A stretch of DNA of 64,000 bases, taken from positions 7,338,443-7,402,442 of the forward strand of contig OY744611.1 in assembly GCA_963556255.1 (NCBI GenBank), in the 5' to 3' direction. Numbering within the stretch: position 1 is the first letter of the stretch; each line of letters starts with the position of its first letter. A program made the translations under genes and the position numbers. This DNA is from Allolobophora icterica (taxonomy: Eukaryota > Annelida > Clitellata > Crassiclitellata > Lumbricidae). The notes beneath the pieces were generated by a model. The model made no database searches. It saw only the letters and a program-made list of their open reading frames with translations, and was not told where the DNA came from. Positions 46,801 through 57,784 of the stretch are shown piece by piece.

Positions 46801-49800
46801 AATATCTATGTTTTTAAAACAATGCTTCAAAGAATATTTAATTACTTGTTGGTTGATATGTAGCTACTGAACATCTGAAATGACCAAAATGTAAAAATGA
46901 CAATTGAAAAATTAGTTTTATGAATGTTTCATTTATTGAAATTTCGGTATTAAACCAATATTATATCATGCTTGGGCGACCTCCAAACATTATCCAAATT
47001 AAAAGATATTTATACCTGAGCATCATGCCATGTAACCAAACAACTCTAGAGGGTGGGAGCTCAACATTTCAACATTTAAAAAATAAGGACCACCCTACTA
47101 CTTATGACAAGAATAGCATTGAGTCATTGCATCTCACATTAAATTATGTTATGTCACGTTGAATTGCGTTTTCGGTCAGCCCTCTCTGTTGCTGTGTCTC
47201 GTATCAAATGATCTCAGCCATTTAGGCGTCTTCAGTGGCTAGTCCAGAGTAGTGCAATTCACTTCCCAGTTTTGTTGATTCTTTCAGTTCTCTTATGCCA
47301 TTCTTATTTCCACGAAGCAGTTAACCTACTTTCTACCGCCTCCTTAAGTCTTCTCTTTTTAAATGTGGCTGGACTAGGAGCACCTCTGAGTAGGTTTCTT
47401 GAAGAGGCACTATATAAGTTATCAAAATTAATGAAAAAAATGAATTCAGAACTAAACAAAACCCATCTGTTTGAGCTTCTATACACCGTGTGGCTTCGCT
47501 TCTGGTTTCTCCGACTCAACGCATTTGTCAACCCTAACTAACTTCTCTATATTGAATCACATTATGTGACATTAAAATGCATGTTATATATTGAATACTG
47601 CCAATGTTACAACGTTATCATTGACCTAACTTCTTGGATTTAACTAACAGTACTTAGTAGATAATGTTGAATTACATTACCGGTAATTATCCTGCGTTGA
47701 ATTACATGGCTTACAGTTTTTACCATTAATTTACATTGATATATGTCATGTACCATTACATTACATTACGTGTGTGATAGTCTAGTGGTTAGTTGCTGGA
47801 CAGTGATCTGAGAGGTTGGGGTTAAAATCTTGATCAAGGCAGAAATTTGTTTGAGATTTCAGCTCCATTGTCACTACCTATCAAAATCAGCTGTTAATGA
47901 GTACATTGACCGTACACTGTTGGTGGGAAGGTCAAGCATCATGGAAAAGGACTGGATTCAGATCCTTGTATGCTGAGACTAAGAAAACGAAGTTGCTAAT
48001 ACTTCATACCCATAGCTGGCTCTCAGGGTAGCTTAACACTTTAATGAAGAGCTACATTGGTTTCCCATTCACCTTTAGTGCACTCTCGTTATTAAAGTGT
48101 TTTCTTTGTGCTCACCTCTGAAGAGCCTCTCTTGAAGTGATGCTGTATAAATTATAATTCGACATTGTATTTTTCATTGAATTGCATGACAATGTTTGAT
48201 GCTGTGACTGTTCGTTTGCTAGGCAACGCATCACTGCCACAGTGATGAGGTCTGTCCACCATGTACTGTGCTGACGGAGAAGTGGTGCCTTGGTCGGCAT
48301 GAGCTGAGGCGCAACATTCCATGCTATGTGGCGGAGATATCGTGCGGAATGCAGTGTGGAAAGGAACTGCCGTGTCTCGTCCACAAGTGCCAACAGTCTT
48401 GCCACAAGGTAGGCGCTTTTACACCAGCTTATTCTTCATCAACGTGTTACTGGCTAGACCTTTGCAAAAGGAACCTTTCGAAGTTATGTATATCTGTATT
48501 TATGCATGTATGTTGTATATGTGCATGTATTGATTGTGCTGCCATTTACTTGTATTACGATAAATGTTAACTAGGTGGCCCTGCTAAGTGGGATCAAGAT
48601 CCCTTTTGGATCTCCTCTTGTTGCCAAAGTTCAAACTTTATGTTGTATTCTCCTTGTAATTCAAATGGCTTCAATAAAAGGATTGATTGATTGATTGATT
48701 TATGTTTATACTTATTGATGTAGGTATGTATTTATGTATGTATGTTATGTATACATGTATTTATATGTACATAAAACTACATATGTATTATTATATGAAG
48801 ATTTATAAAGCACAAGTTAATGTAACTAAATACAGCGCAAATGTGCTGTGTACATGTGCATGTATCTATATATGTATGTATTTAGGTTTGACGTGTGTGT
48901 CTGGGTTTTTGTCTTTAAAGACCTCTCCAAAGTGCTCAGGTACTGAAGAGCCCTGCTACATACTGGGTGCATAAAAAATGCCTGCACATACATGCATAGC
49001 TCATGGATACGCACTTATTATTTTTTTTATTATTATCTATTTATTAAGCGCCACTATCTACCATAATGACTAAGATCAGTCGATGACGTTGAGCAATTGT
49101 GAGTGAAGGACATGCCCAAGGTCCCTACTCAGTAACCGTCTCAGAGGAGGAGATTGGAATCCCTAGTCTTTGTGTTACAAGGCAAGCGCTCTAACCCGTC
49201 AGCTACTATGTCCCTCACTTGCATTCAAAGCTGGCTTCAGTCAATAAATAATAATTATTTCTACTTGTAGGGTGCCTGCCTCGAGGGTAAGGTGTGCTCT
49301 CAGCCGTGTCCAATGATCCGAAACGAGTGTGGTCATCCGTGTCTGGCACCATGCCACCCGGGTGCCCCTTGCCCTGCGACCGTTTGTAAGGCTGAGGTCA
49401 CCTTGCAATGTGACTGTGGACGCCGCAAGGAGAAGGGTCAGTGTTTGAGAGGTCATGATGCCAGCGGTCAGAGTGACTACTCGAAGATGACCGCCCAGTT
49501 CGTGGCCTCGAAGCTGTGGGAGGGACAGTCGATTGATCTGGGTGTCCTCTGCAAGGAACTTGGAAACAAGAAGACAAGGAAGTAAGCAGATCTGCAATAT
49601 TTGACAATTCAATTCAATACAACTGTAATATGATGAATGATGCTCTCCTTACAAAGTTGAGAAGTGCACACAGAAGCCAGACAGCAATACAGTACAAAAC
49701 AAAACAATACAATACAATGCAAAAAGATACAGCTTCCCTTTACATCTCTTGCCACTCCGATTCTAAACACCATCGACTGTAGTTCCCGGACTGCCACCCT

Positions 49801-52800
49801 GACCCTTTGCTCTTGATCTACTCTTTACTGAGTTCACTGGGTTATTATTATTATTTATTTATTTATTTTACCCGAGGTAAGTATTATTCCTCAGGAGGCA
49901 AAAACATTGTCCAGAGACAGTTAATAACATCTGAAAAAGCTAAGTTTAATCCAATTCTGGCAGGGCAAAGGTATTATTATTATTATTATTATTATTACAT
50001 ATTAAGCACCACTATCTAATGACCAAGCTTTAGTTGATGGCACTAGACAATTGTGACTGCAGGACCTGTTCAAGGTCCCTACACAGTGACCGTTTTAGGA
50101 GAGGTGTGAACAGTACTGACAACATTGTGTTGGTTTTTGTAGGTTGCAGTGCAACTCGGAGTGTTCGATCCAGGAACGCAACCAGCGCTTGGCTCTCGCA
50201 CTTGAGATCAAGAATCCTGATCTGTCGAGCAAGCTTGGCAATCCGCCGTTTTCTCAGTTCCTCAAGGACTTCGCCAAACAGAATTTGACGTTCGTGGCCG
50301 GTGTCGAAAAGGCCCTGTCGGAACTTGTCACTGCTAGTCAGCAGGTATGAAGTGCTACTAACTTTTTCCTTCCATCCGTCCTTTCACCCCCTCATTATCA
50401 TTCCTTCCAACCATCCTTCCTTTGAGCCTTATAAAATCTTACCTTAGTTTTTCCTTCCTTATCCAAACCTCACACCATTTTTCCTTCCTTCCTCTGATTT
50501 TTTCCCCATCAATCCATTCGTTTCCTTTTCCTTGCCCATCCTACCTTTGATCCAATCCTCCTTCCTTCCTGTATTCCTTTCTTTCATTCTTTCCATCCTT
50601 CCTTTGTCTCCATTATTTCCATGTCTCCATCCTTCCTCTCCCCTTTCATTCTTTCCGCCTCACCTTCGTCCCTTTATTCCTTCACGCCTTCCTTTATTCC
50701 TTTCCTCCATTCTTTCCATCCCTCCATCCTTCTTTTCCCATTTTTTCTTTCCGTCCTGCTTTCCTTCCTCTATTCTTTCCCGTCTTCCTTTATTCCTTCA
50801 TTCGTTCTGTTCTTCCATCCTTCCTATCTTCCATCCATCGTTCTTTCCTTCCTTCATTCCTTCTGTAGAGAGACAGTTGTGTGTGAACCAGATGTGTGTA
50901 TTTCTGTTGATCAGCCAAAGGTGACCCGTAAAAGCCATTCGTTCAAAGTGATGCCATCAAACCAGCGTCGCGTTGTTCATGAACTGGCCGAGTTCTACGG
51001 ATGCCAAACGGAAAGCTATGATGAAGAACCAAACAAGAACGTAGTCGCCACTGCCGTAAAGTAAGCCACGTCATTTGTTCATCGATTTGCTCGTATTTCT
51101 TTGTTCATTTAATTGTTTGTTCATTTATTTCTTCTTTCGTTCATTTATTTGTTGTTTGTTCATTCATTCAGTACTTTAGTTTATTCCTCTGTTCATTCAC
51201 ATATCCCTGTAATGCTCATTCTATTGATTATTTGTCATTTTCATTAATAATCATTTTAAACTGTTTTTTTCTATAGTGATTAATTGCTTCTAACGTAAAT
51301 GTAAATTGATTTTAAACTGATTAACAAATTTCAAACCAATTAAAAACCGTATCTAATCTGCAACCTTCTGTAGCGCCATTTGTTAATTGTAATTATAATG
51401 TCCATTGCGCCAGTTTCTAATGCACAAGGCATCAGCCGATGGTACACCAAAAGTAGGTCAATATCCTGATCAGTCCCTGAGACAGAGAGGCAGCCTATTG
51501 TGGATAAGCAATTTGGAAAATATGAGTCTAAATTTGAGAACAAAATGACCTAAGCGACCGAGCATTACAGACAAATACAGGGAGAGAATTCCAAAATCTA
51601 GGTCAAGCAACCCAAAACTCCCGTTCACCAAGAACAGTTCTAGTTTTAGGTATACGACCGAAGAAAGACAGCAGATGACCTTGTATTGGTGTAAATCATA
51701 AATCATGAATATATTATGCAGCTATCTGCCACAAACTTCTGAAATCGATGTTTGCATTGGAACCTGGCTGTTTCCTTGTGCTAACCAAGCATTGTTCTAA
51801 GTAGTTTACAAATCATCACTCAGGCTCTCCACCCAAAACTAAACTCTAACCTGTTCAAGAATTCATACCTGTTGTTTTGTGTCATGCAGAGACAAGTGTT
51901 GGCTGCCTGGCGTTACCCTGACTGCTCTCGTCCAGCGAGAACTCTTTCCCAAAGCACCTGTTCCAATTCCTATCAACTGCAAGGAGGACCAGATCAGGTG
52001 AACAGTCTGCTTTTATTATTATGCAGTTATGAAGCACCATTATCTACTGACCAAGCATCAGTGGATGGTGCTGAGCAATTGTGAGCAAGTGACCTACTCA
52101 AGGTTCCTGCATAGTAACTGTCTCAATTCCGCTGGCTCAAACCCTTACTCTCTGCGTTACAGGGCGAGCACTCTAACCAACTGGCTTATGTCCCATGTTG
52201 GAGTGGAACTATATAACATAAATGGCCAACAGCCGTCCTTACTTGTCCTACACATATGCTCCATGCGCTTGTACCCCCTCTAAAGCACACTGGTTATGCT
52301 TTGCAACCCCGCGTTCACAGTCAGGTTCTCCTGGCTGTAGACCGTCTGCTTGCAAATCTTTCATAATTACGATGATTGTCACTGGAATATAGGCCATACT
52401 ACTTTAACGTAAACGTGATTTACATGTGTAAACCAAAGTGCGGTTAGCAGTTGGATTATTAAAGGATAGATATATTTACTTACTTAATACTGTGCAGGTG
52501 TGAGTTTGAAAGCATTGTTTTATGTGCTGAGTTGAAAGGACAGAAACCTCAGATTGGTTTCATTTGTCAAAGGTGCTTTCATATGCATTTTATATCTAAA
52601 TTCTGCAATATTCAGTGATCAATATCTCAATATGCACCAGGCACAATGCATTCAATTTTTATATCTATACTATCTATATGGCTGGCAATTACTGGAGATA
52701 TATTTGGAGTTGTATTGTATTGTAGGTCAGCTGCCCAGGCGGCTAAGCAGAGCACGCAGGTCTTCACCCTTCCTGGTTCCTCCTCCTCTTCTTCGTCCAA

Positions 52801-52894
52801 CAGAGCCACCACAAGTGGACAGGCATCGGGATCTGCCTCATCCAACCGGCGCAACAACGAACCAAAGATCGACTATTTCGACTTCACTGACTGA
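38968..52894 (+). CDS. NFX1: NFX1 (NF-X1-type zinc finger, R3H domain), eleven exons, complete
   Basis: The exons are 38968-40834, 41179-41424, 41943-42563, 43531-43782, 44946-45139, 48223-48408, 49271-49581, 50143-50344, 50915-51060, 51890-51997 and 52726-52894. They join in frame to 1433 aa. Order: disordered Arg/Glu/Asn-rich N-terminus, C4HC3-type RING/PHD-like finger, NF-X1 cysteine repeats, an R3H domain ([12 protein letters not shown]) and a conserved acidic-aromatic end (IDYFDFTD; human IDYFDVQD). NFX1 binds X-box DNA and, through R3H and its N-terminus, mRNA and poly(A)-binding protein; its RING-like finger is linked to ubiquitin transfer. The largest uncertainties are the exon 9 acceptor and the 5' UTR. 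The ATG at 38968 is preceded by a possible acceptor (CATTTAAG) near 38938. Confidence 0.93.
40925..41045 (+). repeat. dispersed repeat family D copy
   Basis: In NFX1 intron 1: AAAATTTCTGAAGTGCTACTTGAAAGCTCTAA, then CGAAGAGCAGTTCTATATCCAG. Similar blocks (AAATTTnnAAAGTGCTGCCT...AGCGCAGAGCACCAGCTT) are at 53110-53225 and 57155-57240. Confidence 0.45.
41179..41424 (+). CDS. NFX1: NFX1 exon 2: RING/PHD-like finger
   Basis: Encodes [41 protein letters not shown] and [10 protein letters not shown]...YTCFCG, the atypical Cys-His ring that opens the cysteine-rich region. Acceptor GCGTTTAG, donor GTCAGT, phase 1 on both sides. Confidence 0.93.
41943..42563 (+). CDS. NFX1: NFX1 exon 3: NF-X1 cysteine repeats
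   Basis: Encodes [17 protein letters not shown] (matches human KVKDPEWNPYETPHSC) and three to four NF-X1 fingers with the CG...L.CG.H.C...CH.G.C..C spacing. Ends in [10 protein letters not shown] before a GTATGT donor. Confidence 0.95.
42590..43180. repeat. degenerate (TGTA)n/(GT)n in NFX1 intron 3
   Basis: Two stretches (42590-42830 and 42985-43165) of imperfect TGTA and TGTG units, separated by a family-D-like piece (TTTCATAGTGCCCCTTTACAAAGC). Confidence 0.8.
43250..43380 (+). mobile_element. dispersed SINE-like repeat family C copy
   Basis: GGTACTGGCATGAGCTGGGAAGTAAATGGCAAG (in parts), TCCTGCGAAG, GATTTGTCGAT and GGCTCAAAGGCCGAG match the minus-strand copy at 34385-34645. Lies in NFX1 intron 3. 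Confidence 0.5.
43531..43782 (+). CDS. NFX1: NFX1 exon 4: NF-X1 cysteine repeats
   Basis: Encodes [15 protein letters not shown] to [14 protein letters not shown], with a [10 protein letters not shown] inter-finger strand. Acceptor CACTCGACAG; donor GTAAGC after GGAT (phase 1). Confidence 0.93.
43832..44031. other. assembly gap of 200 N in NFX1 intron 4
   Basis: A run of exactly 200 N inside the intron, flanked by ATT-rich low-complexity sequence. The joined exons 4 and 5 match human NFX1 without missing residues, so no exon needs to be hidden here. The true gap size is unknown. Confidence 0.99.
44946..45139 (+). CDS. NFX1: NFX1 exon 5: NF-X1 cysteine repeats
   Basis: Encodes [23 protein letters not shown] (in parts as in human [17 protein letters not shown]), then [21 protein letters not shown] and TREHTCNHP. 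The in-frame GTGAGC after CWQ is read through, as the human protein continues there. Donor GTAAGT, phase 0. Confidence 0.95.
45208..47097 (-). mobile_element. hAT-like DNA transposon (1890 bp) in NFX1 intron 5
   Basis: The ends are TAGGGTGGTCCTTA at 45208 and its complement ending at 47097. They are flanked by the 8-bp direct repeat CTACTTAT (45200-45207 and 47098-47105). A subterminal inverted repeat (AGCTCCCACCC at about 45257; complement near 47052) is present. The TAGGGTG terminus is shared with the element at 5861-8217. It carries a decayed transposase on the minus strand. Confidence 0.88.
45584..46621 (-). pseudogene. transposase remnant of the intron-5 element
   Basis: Minus-strand open pieces are collinear: 46621-46370 ([42 protein letters not shown]), 46309-46085 ([32 protein letters not shown]), 45977-45850 ([14 protein letters not shown]) and 45814-45584 ([32 protein letters not shown]). 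From memory, this order and wording match a transposase family seen in cnidarian, insect and other invertebrate genomes (DTTSSNTG...LGR.LL.FACRHHI...NDHAERG). Frameshifts between the pieces inactivate it. The N-terminal third would be at 46620-47000 and is not readable. Confidence 0.65.
47270..47545 (+). mobile_element. possible LINE 3' remnant
   Basis: The plus strand has a CAGTTTTGTTGATTC...TTCTCTTTTTAAATGTGG block followed by GAGGCACTATATAAG, a tail shared with other LINE/SINE 3' ends here. Coding is too decayed to classify. Confidence 0.35.
47775..48025 (+). mobile_element. tRNA-derived SINE family 2 copy
   Basis: In NFX1 intron 5: GATAGTCTAGTGGTTAGTTGC head, GAGAGGTTGGGGTTAAAATC, AATGAGTACATTGACCGTAC, GGAAAAGGACTGG and AAACGAAGTTGCTAATACTTC tail. 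Confidence 0.7.
48223..48408 (+). CDS. NFX1: NFX1 exon 6: NF-X1 cysteine repeats
   Basis: Encodes [21 protein letters not shown] to [14 protein letters not shown] (human CHSEEKCPPCTFLTQKWC...GMHKCQRLCHK). Acceptor TTTGCTAG, donor GTAGGC, phase 0. Confidence 0.95.
49030..49218 (-). mobile_element. tRNA-derived SINE family 1 copy
   Basis: In NFX1 intron 6. On the minus strand: GGACATAGTAGCTGACGGGTTAGAGCGC, GCCTTGTAACACAAAG, GGGATTCC (decayed box B), GAGACGGTTACTGAGTAGGG, then the tail to (AAT)n. The anticodon-position triplet is TGT. Confidence 0.7.
49271..49581 (+). CDS. NFX1: NFX1 exon 7: last NF-X1 fingers
   Basis: Encodes [35 protein letters not shown] and [14 protein letters not shown] (human LQCECGRRKEMVIC), then the linker toward R3H. 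Acceptor CTTGTAG, donor GTAAGC, phase 2. Confidence 0.95.
49850..50110 (-). mobile_element. LINE 3' module followed by SINE family 1 fragment
   Basis: 49868-49975 carries CCCGAGGTAAGTATTATTCC, GTCCAGAGACAGTTAATAAC and CCAATTCTGG between ATT arrays, matching the 3' module at 10210-10320. 49998-50110 is a truncated minus-strand SINE family 1 copy (TTAAGCACCACTATCTAATG ... CCCTACACAGTGACCG). Confidence 0.6.
50143..50344 (+). CDS. NFX1: NFX1 exon 8: helical linker before R3H
   Basis: Completes CGR..[20 protein letters not shown] and continues [20 protein letters not shown] to TASQQ, matching the human [20 protein letters not shown] and FVSDVEKEMETLV regions. Phase 2 start, phase 0 end (GTATGA donor). 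Confidence 0.92.
50370..50868. repeat. pyrimidine-rich (CCTT)n tract in NFX1 intron 8
   Basis: Nearly 500 bases of degenerate TTCCTTCC/CATCC. It leads straight into the exon 9 acceptor region and doubles as an extreme polypyrimidine tract. Phe/Pro/Ser frames are artefacts. Confidence 0.9.
50915..51060 (+). CDS. NFX1: NFX1 exon 9: R3H domain
   Basis: Encodes [39 protein letters not shown] and KNVVATAV. The R-x3-H core is RRVVH. The acceptor TTGATCAG (50914) keeps frame with exon 8. Other in-frame AG sites at 50872 and 50920 are possible, adding 14 or removing 2 residues. Donor GTAAGC, phase 2. Confidence 0.85.
51345..51525 (-). repeat. dispersed repeat family A copy
   Basis: In NFX1 intron 9. 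The minus strand reads TCCACAATAGGCTGCCTCTCTGTC, CTGATCAGGATATTGACC, GATGCCTTGTGCATTAGA and ACTGGCGCAATGGAC, matching 54965-55110 and 60405-60545. Confidence 0.65.
51890..51997 (+). CDS. NFX1: NFX1 exon 10
   Basis: Encodes [20 protein letters not shown] and [13 protein letters not shown] (human ...CPPTTLTGVLEREMQARPPPPIP). Acceptor GTCATGCAG, donor GTGAAC, phase 2. Confidence 0.93.
52020..52205 (-). mobile_element. tRNA-derived SINE family 1 copy
   Basis: In NFX1 intron 10. The minus strand reads GGGACATAAGCCAGTTGGTTAGAGTGCTCGC (in parts), CCTGTAACGCAGAG, GGGTTTGAGCC (box B), then CAGTTACTATGC and the tail ending in TAATGGTGC. Confidence 0.72.
52726..52894 (+). CDS. NFX1: NFX1 exon 11: C-terminus and stop
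   Basis: Encodes [18 protein letters not shown], a Ser run, and the family's terminal IDYFDFTD before TGA (52892-52894). Acceptor ATTGTAG. Confidence 0.95.
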
Positions 52895-54350
52895 GTCGGG
52901 GCATTTCCATATACTGACTTTGGAGAACCATGGAAGAAGTACTTCCATGTTTTAGATAAGAACCTCTCATTGTGAATTAGTGTGAAACCAGGACCTCTGT
53001 GTTTTGAACTATTACAATTTAAGTTGTTTGGATTCTTAAGACAATTTGTAGGATGCGATTTTGCACTGAGCCCAAACACGAGTAGTACAAGACTGTATGG
53101 GAACCTTGCAATCGTAATCTGAAAATTTTTAAAGTGCTGCCTAGAAGCTAAGCGCAGAGCACCAGCTTGTTCACGAGCACTGCGTTGTGTCAGAGGGGTT
53201 GGTATCCAGAGATGCCAAGTGCGGTTGCCAGGAGACGCTGAGGTGTTGCTATGGTGGGTCCATCTGGCGTGATAAAGATTGGAAGTTTAGTTTGGAGTGG
53301 AAAGCCTGAACTTCTCCAGGAAGACCTTAAGCACACTGCAGGTGTCTTCGTAGATGAGACTGGGAATATGCTTCATGCTTCCGTGACGTAAACTACTTAG
53401 AACAATGCTTGGTTAGCATGAATGAAAACGTTGATTTTGGAGGTTTGTGGCGGGTACCCTGGTAGTTTTGAATCTTGCTTACAACATATGCTTCTGGTTT
53501 TGCCACTGAAATAGTCTGTGCCATTTTGAAGTGACTATGATTTGGTTAAATTGGGTTGCACTGGGGTCTAGTCCGTTTGGTGTTCTTTGCTTGTTGCGAA
53601 AATGACGCCTTTTTGTTGCCAGTTGGCTTGCTCATTTTAGTTAATAGTTACCTTGTGTTTGAACTAAACATGTAGAATACAGTATCGTCCAACATCCCAA
53701 CACATGCGGTTGTATTACATGTATTCGTAGGTTATATGGTGCCTCTTAAAGAACTCTGCAAAGCACTGCTATATCTATCTGGCTGAGAGAGATGCCACTT
53801 TAGTTTGGTGACCGAGTGGCTTTAGGCGTGGCGAGTGTGCAGTGGAGGCCTTTTTACTGAATATACACGTGGAAAGTGAAATTTTTGAAAAACAATTTGT
53901 GTGATCTGTTGCTTCAGCAGTCCATTTTTCTGCTTAGTAGCCCCTAGGAATTCTGTTGTGGAAGACATTGTGCATATCTGGGCGATTTGTTCTCTGCGTG
54001 ATTTAACACCAGTTGGCCAAATGTACATGATATTATGACTTGTTTGCCCATGAACAAGTATGGTATACTTTGTGCGTGGATACTGCTGTCTTTGTTCTGT
54101 GCTCTTTCAAACTGAGTTCCTGTATGCCTAATTGTGCAGATATTCTGGATATATTGACCTGCTTGTAGCTTGGTTTTGGTGTGCTATTAATAGATGCGTT
54201 GTGCATACAACAGCTGCGCCATAAGAGTTACAAACTGACAGTTTTGTGGATATGTCGTCTGTACCTCTGAGTTTTTCGTTGTTTTACGTTTGGCTGTATC
54301 CTTGGAAACAAATCAACGGATTAAAAAAATAAAGTTTCAGATTCATTCTG
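52895..54350 (+). other. NFX1: NFX1 3' UTR region with possible poly(A) signal
   Basis: No further coding. AATAAA at 54328-54333 is a plausible polyadenylation signal about 1.4 kb past the stop. Family D (53110-53225) and family A (54090-54240) repeat copies lie inside. Confidence 0.45.
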
Positions 54351-54964
54351 TTCTGGGTTTTGTAGCATCATCTAGCGAAACCTTATTGAATTATGAGGCT
54401 GAAAATGCTGCAAAGTGATTTGAATGTTCATGAATTGATTGGAGCTGGATGATTAACTTGTACCTTACTCAAAGAGCACATTGCTCAGCATATTAATCAG
54501 ACAAATGTACATATTTACAAAATCAAGAAAATGCAGTATATCCATTGCAAACAGATACAGATTCAGCAAATTACTTAAGAATGCCACCGTTCAGGTAAAT
54601 ATTTCCCAAATTGGTGAAAATTTTTAAGTGCTGGTCAAAAATTTACACGACATAGATCATATGAGGTCCCATATGGGAATAGGCGTGCAAGATGTTCACA
54701 GATGTGCAAATGGCCAGCATGCCCATGCAAAGGTCACCAAGGTTCCCGTGTGGGACCCATGTTTCATTAATCCTGAACTTGGCAATCCTTATCTGATTCA
54801 TTGGGCATGTCCTGGATTTTTGATAATCTGTTATAACAGATATAACAATGTTTTATCTTTTTGGCTTCCACGTTATAACAACTTTTTCGGTTGTTGGACC
54901 TACTTTTTGGAACTTTCTCCCTGTGTCTGTGCGCTCTGCTCAGTCGCTTGCCATTTCATTTTCA

Positions 54965-55335
54965 ACCTAAACAAACTCTTTATCCACCATAGGCTGCCTC
55001 TCTGTCTTACAGACTGATCTCCTGGATATTGACCTGATTACAGCTTGGTTTTGGAGTGCTAACGGTTGATGCCTTTTGCATTACACACCAGCACAATAGA
55101 CATTACTAATTATTTATTTATAATGATTTTGTGTTATTTCTGTGAGTTTGGCAGATCTTTAAATTCTTTGTGCAGCAGTACTCTTATAGCCAACTCAGCT
55201 AAAATGAGTACACTGATGGTGGGAAGATGAGACGGCGAGGGAGTGGACTGGCCAACCACCCTCATATGCCGAGGCTAAGAAAATGAAGTCGCTAACACTT
55301 CATACCCATGGCTGCCTTAGGGCTAGCTTAAGGAA
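54965..55335 (+). repeat. family A copy followed by SINE family 2 fragment
   Basis: 54965-55110: TCCACCATAGGCTGCCTCTC, CTGATCTCCTGGATATTGACC, GTTGATGCCTTTTGCATTAC. 55195-55335: AAAATGAGTACACTGATGG, GACGGCGAGGGAGTGGACTGG, AAATGAAGTCGCTAACACTTC, CCATGGCTGCC. Confidence 0.65.
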
Positions 55336-55339
55336 CAGC

Positions 55340-57780
55340 AATACTTCTGTTGTATTTTCACAGTCTGTATAAAGCAAGTGGATGGCAATTTAGACTTTCG
55401 ACGATTGGGTTTATTTTTTACATTTTTGCAAATTCCGAGAAGATGCCACTATATTATGCTAATTGGTGTGTGAATAAGTTTGATATCTATATAGGACAAA
55501 GTTTTCTCTTTTGGGCTGTTATGTGATTTTGTGTTACATTATCAGATATTCCAGTTGTGTTAATTCATTAACTTTCAAGACATTTACTCACATTAGAAAT
55601 ATGGGGAAGAATAAGTAAATGAATTTAAGATAAAGGATTGAAATTACTTTTATTTCTTAGGGACAGATGACACCACTCAACACAGGCAAAACGCTCAACA
55701 TATGAGAAAACTCTACATGTTATACAATATAAACTTTATATTAAAAACAAAACAATAACAGGAGTTAGACAGGGCAAAATTCGACATGGTGAAAAGTGTT
55801 AACAAATGTCCCAAGTTCTCCCAACTAGTGATGACAAATTAAACTGATGTTAAAACCTCGCTCTATCCATATTTCACTTTTGAGACTGCAAACTGAACGT
55901 TACATCATCTTTGCATCGGATATTGTTTGTTAAAATCCACGAATCACCATTACACAGGAAATTGTAAACAGTTTAATAAAATATTTAAGACAACTGTTAA
56001 AAATTCAGCCTTATAAAAACCAGCAAAAAGTTTTAGTGATATTTTTAAAATAAGAAAAAATGTCAAAAATGATTAGAGAACTTGATAACCTTTTCATTTC
56101 AAAACAATAAAGAAATCTTTAATAAAAAACAGACAAGTTTTGCTATTTCTTAAAGTGAAGAAAATTTATAACAATTATAATTAAACATTAAATTGTCAAG
56201 TGACTTTATCTAAAAACTTCAAAAGAAAATTGTTAATCATTTTAATGCATCAAGACAAGAATTATCAAGTTAAATTAGTAAGAATTATCAAGTTCATTCA
56301 TATTAATGAATTAGCATGATAACTAGTCTACATTAAGCCTAACACTTAATTAAATTAGGGCCTACATTGTATTATATAAGTTAATTGTACAATAGAATAA
56401 ACAATAAAGTGAATCTTATCAAAATCTTGTACAATTACATTGGAAAATTTCACACTAAAACTGAAACTACAGCTGCATTAATTGTATTCAGTTAATTATT
56501 ATTAAATATTACAGAAAATATTACAGTAAATTCATAATTGAAACTGGCACAAATGACAAGAGAAGCTAAGTTCCCAAATCAGCTTGGAATGAATTTTAAA
56601 TGAATAAAATCCTAATTAATAACATGGATAATTCAATCAATTCCTTATAGTTTTCAAACACATTTCTTAAACAACAGACAATGAGACAAAGTGACACTAT
56701 ACCAAAAAGTGCCTTGTAGTAGAACAGATGACAATGGGACTAGAACCTCTGACACAGATTGTATCGTATTACACCATATCCTGTTTACCAAATTGTCTAG
56801 TATTTTTGGCCACAACAGTCACTAGGCGGTTACAGAGTGTTCCCTTACAGACAGCTGGGGCTCAGACTAGGTACTTGGCAAGATCAGCTTACAAGTGGCA
56901 AAGTAAGGCATCAGCGACTGGAACAAGACGCAGGCCTTGGTCTTGTCTTTCGTCCTGTGCCTTGACTGGATTTGTCCTTAGCCACAGGACAAGGACCAGA
57001 CTCAGGACTAAATACCCAAGGTCACATGCTTATGTCAATGGCAGGTCGTTAGTGATTTATACTTCCACCTCAGTGTCACTGATTCAATCCCAGAGCTACA
57101 ATCTTTGTGGAGCCAAGTCAGGAAATGTATAATCGCCATCGTATTTGTATACACTCGAAATTTACAAAGCACTGCTCTTAAGCCAAGAGCAGGGTACCAG
57201 CTTACGAGCGCTGCGTCATATCAGAAGGGGTTGTCCAAAGATCCGTTCCAGCTGTTGGCTTGGTTTTGTCAGCTTTATGCTTGAGTCAAAAAGTCATTAA
57301 ACCCCAAGACCCTCTGAGGACCTGTAATAAATAAACCATTACATTACCCATCAATATTTTCACACTGGCGAGTACAAACATGAGTGAAGGCGTTACATCA
57401 TTTGCCGACAAAGTCCCCAAATGCATACAAAACTTGCATGGAATGTAACACGTAAATCTGAATGTAACAAGTAAATCGTATGACCTGTATTTACAGTGGT
57501 AAAGGCGAGTTACACTGATGGTACATTTGCAAGAATTGGAGAAAATTCATGGTTAACATCATACAGGTTAAAAACGGAACAACTGCAAAAATATCTTTTT
57601 CAAAGTTAAAACTTTTATGTGGGGCAAGAACTCACAAAAGCAACAGCTATAGAAGAATATATCTTAGATCAAAGTAAAACTGAATATTTCTTTACGACTG
57701 TTTTCAACAATTTCTCAAGTTTTTCAATTTCTTTAATCCGTATGCAGGAACAGATCTGACTTATCAAATGAGACAGTAAT
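55340..57780. other. AT-rich intergenic DNA, no gene recognised
   Basis: Open frames such as 56728-57132 show no family resemblance or splice structure. A family D copy sits at 57155-57240. Confidence 0.45.
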
Positions 57781-57784
57781 ATTA

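Noticed and set aside
50621..50914. Long upstream extension of NFX1 exon 9
   Set aside because: The frame is open only through the CCTT tract; conserved residues begin after the 50914 acceptor.
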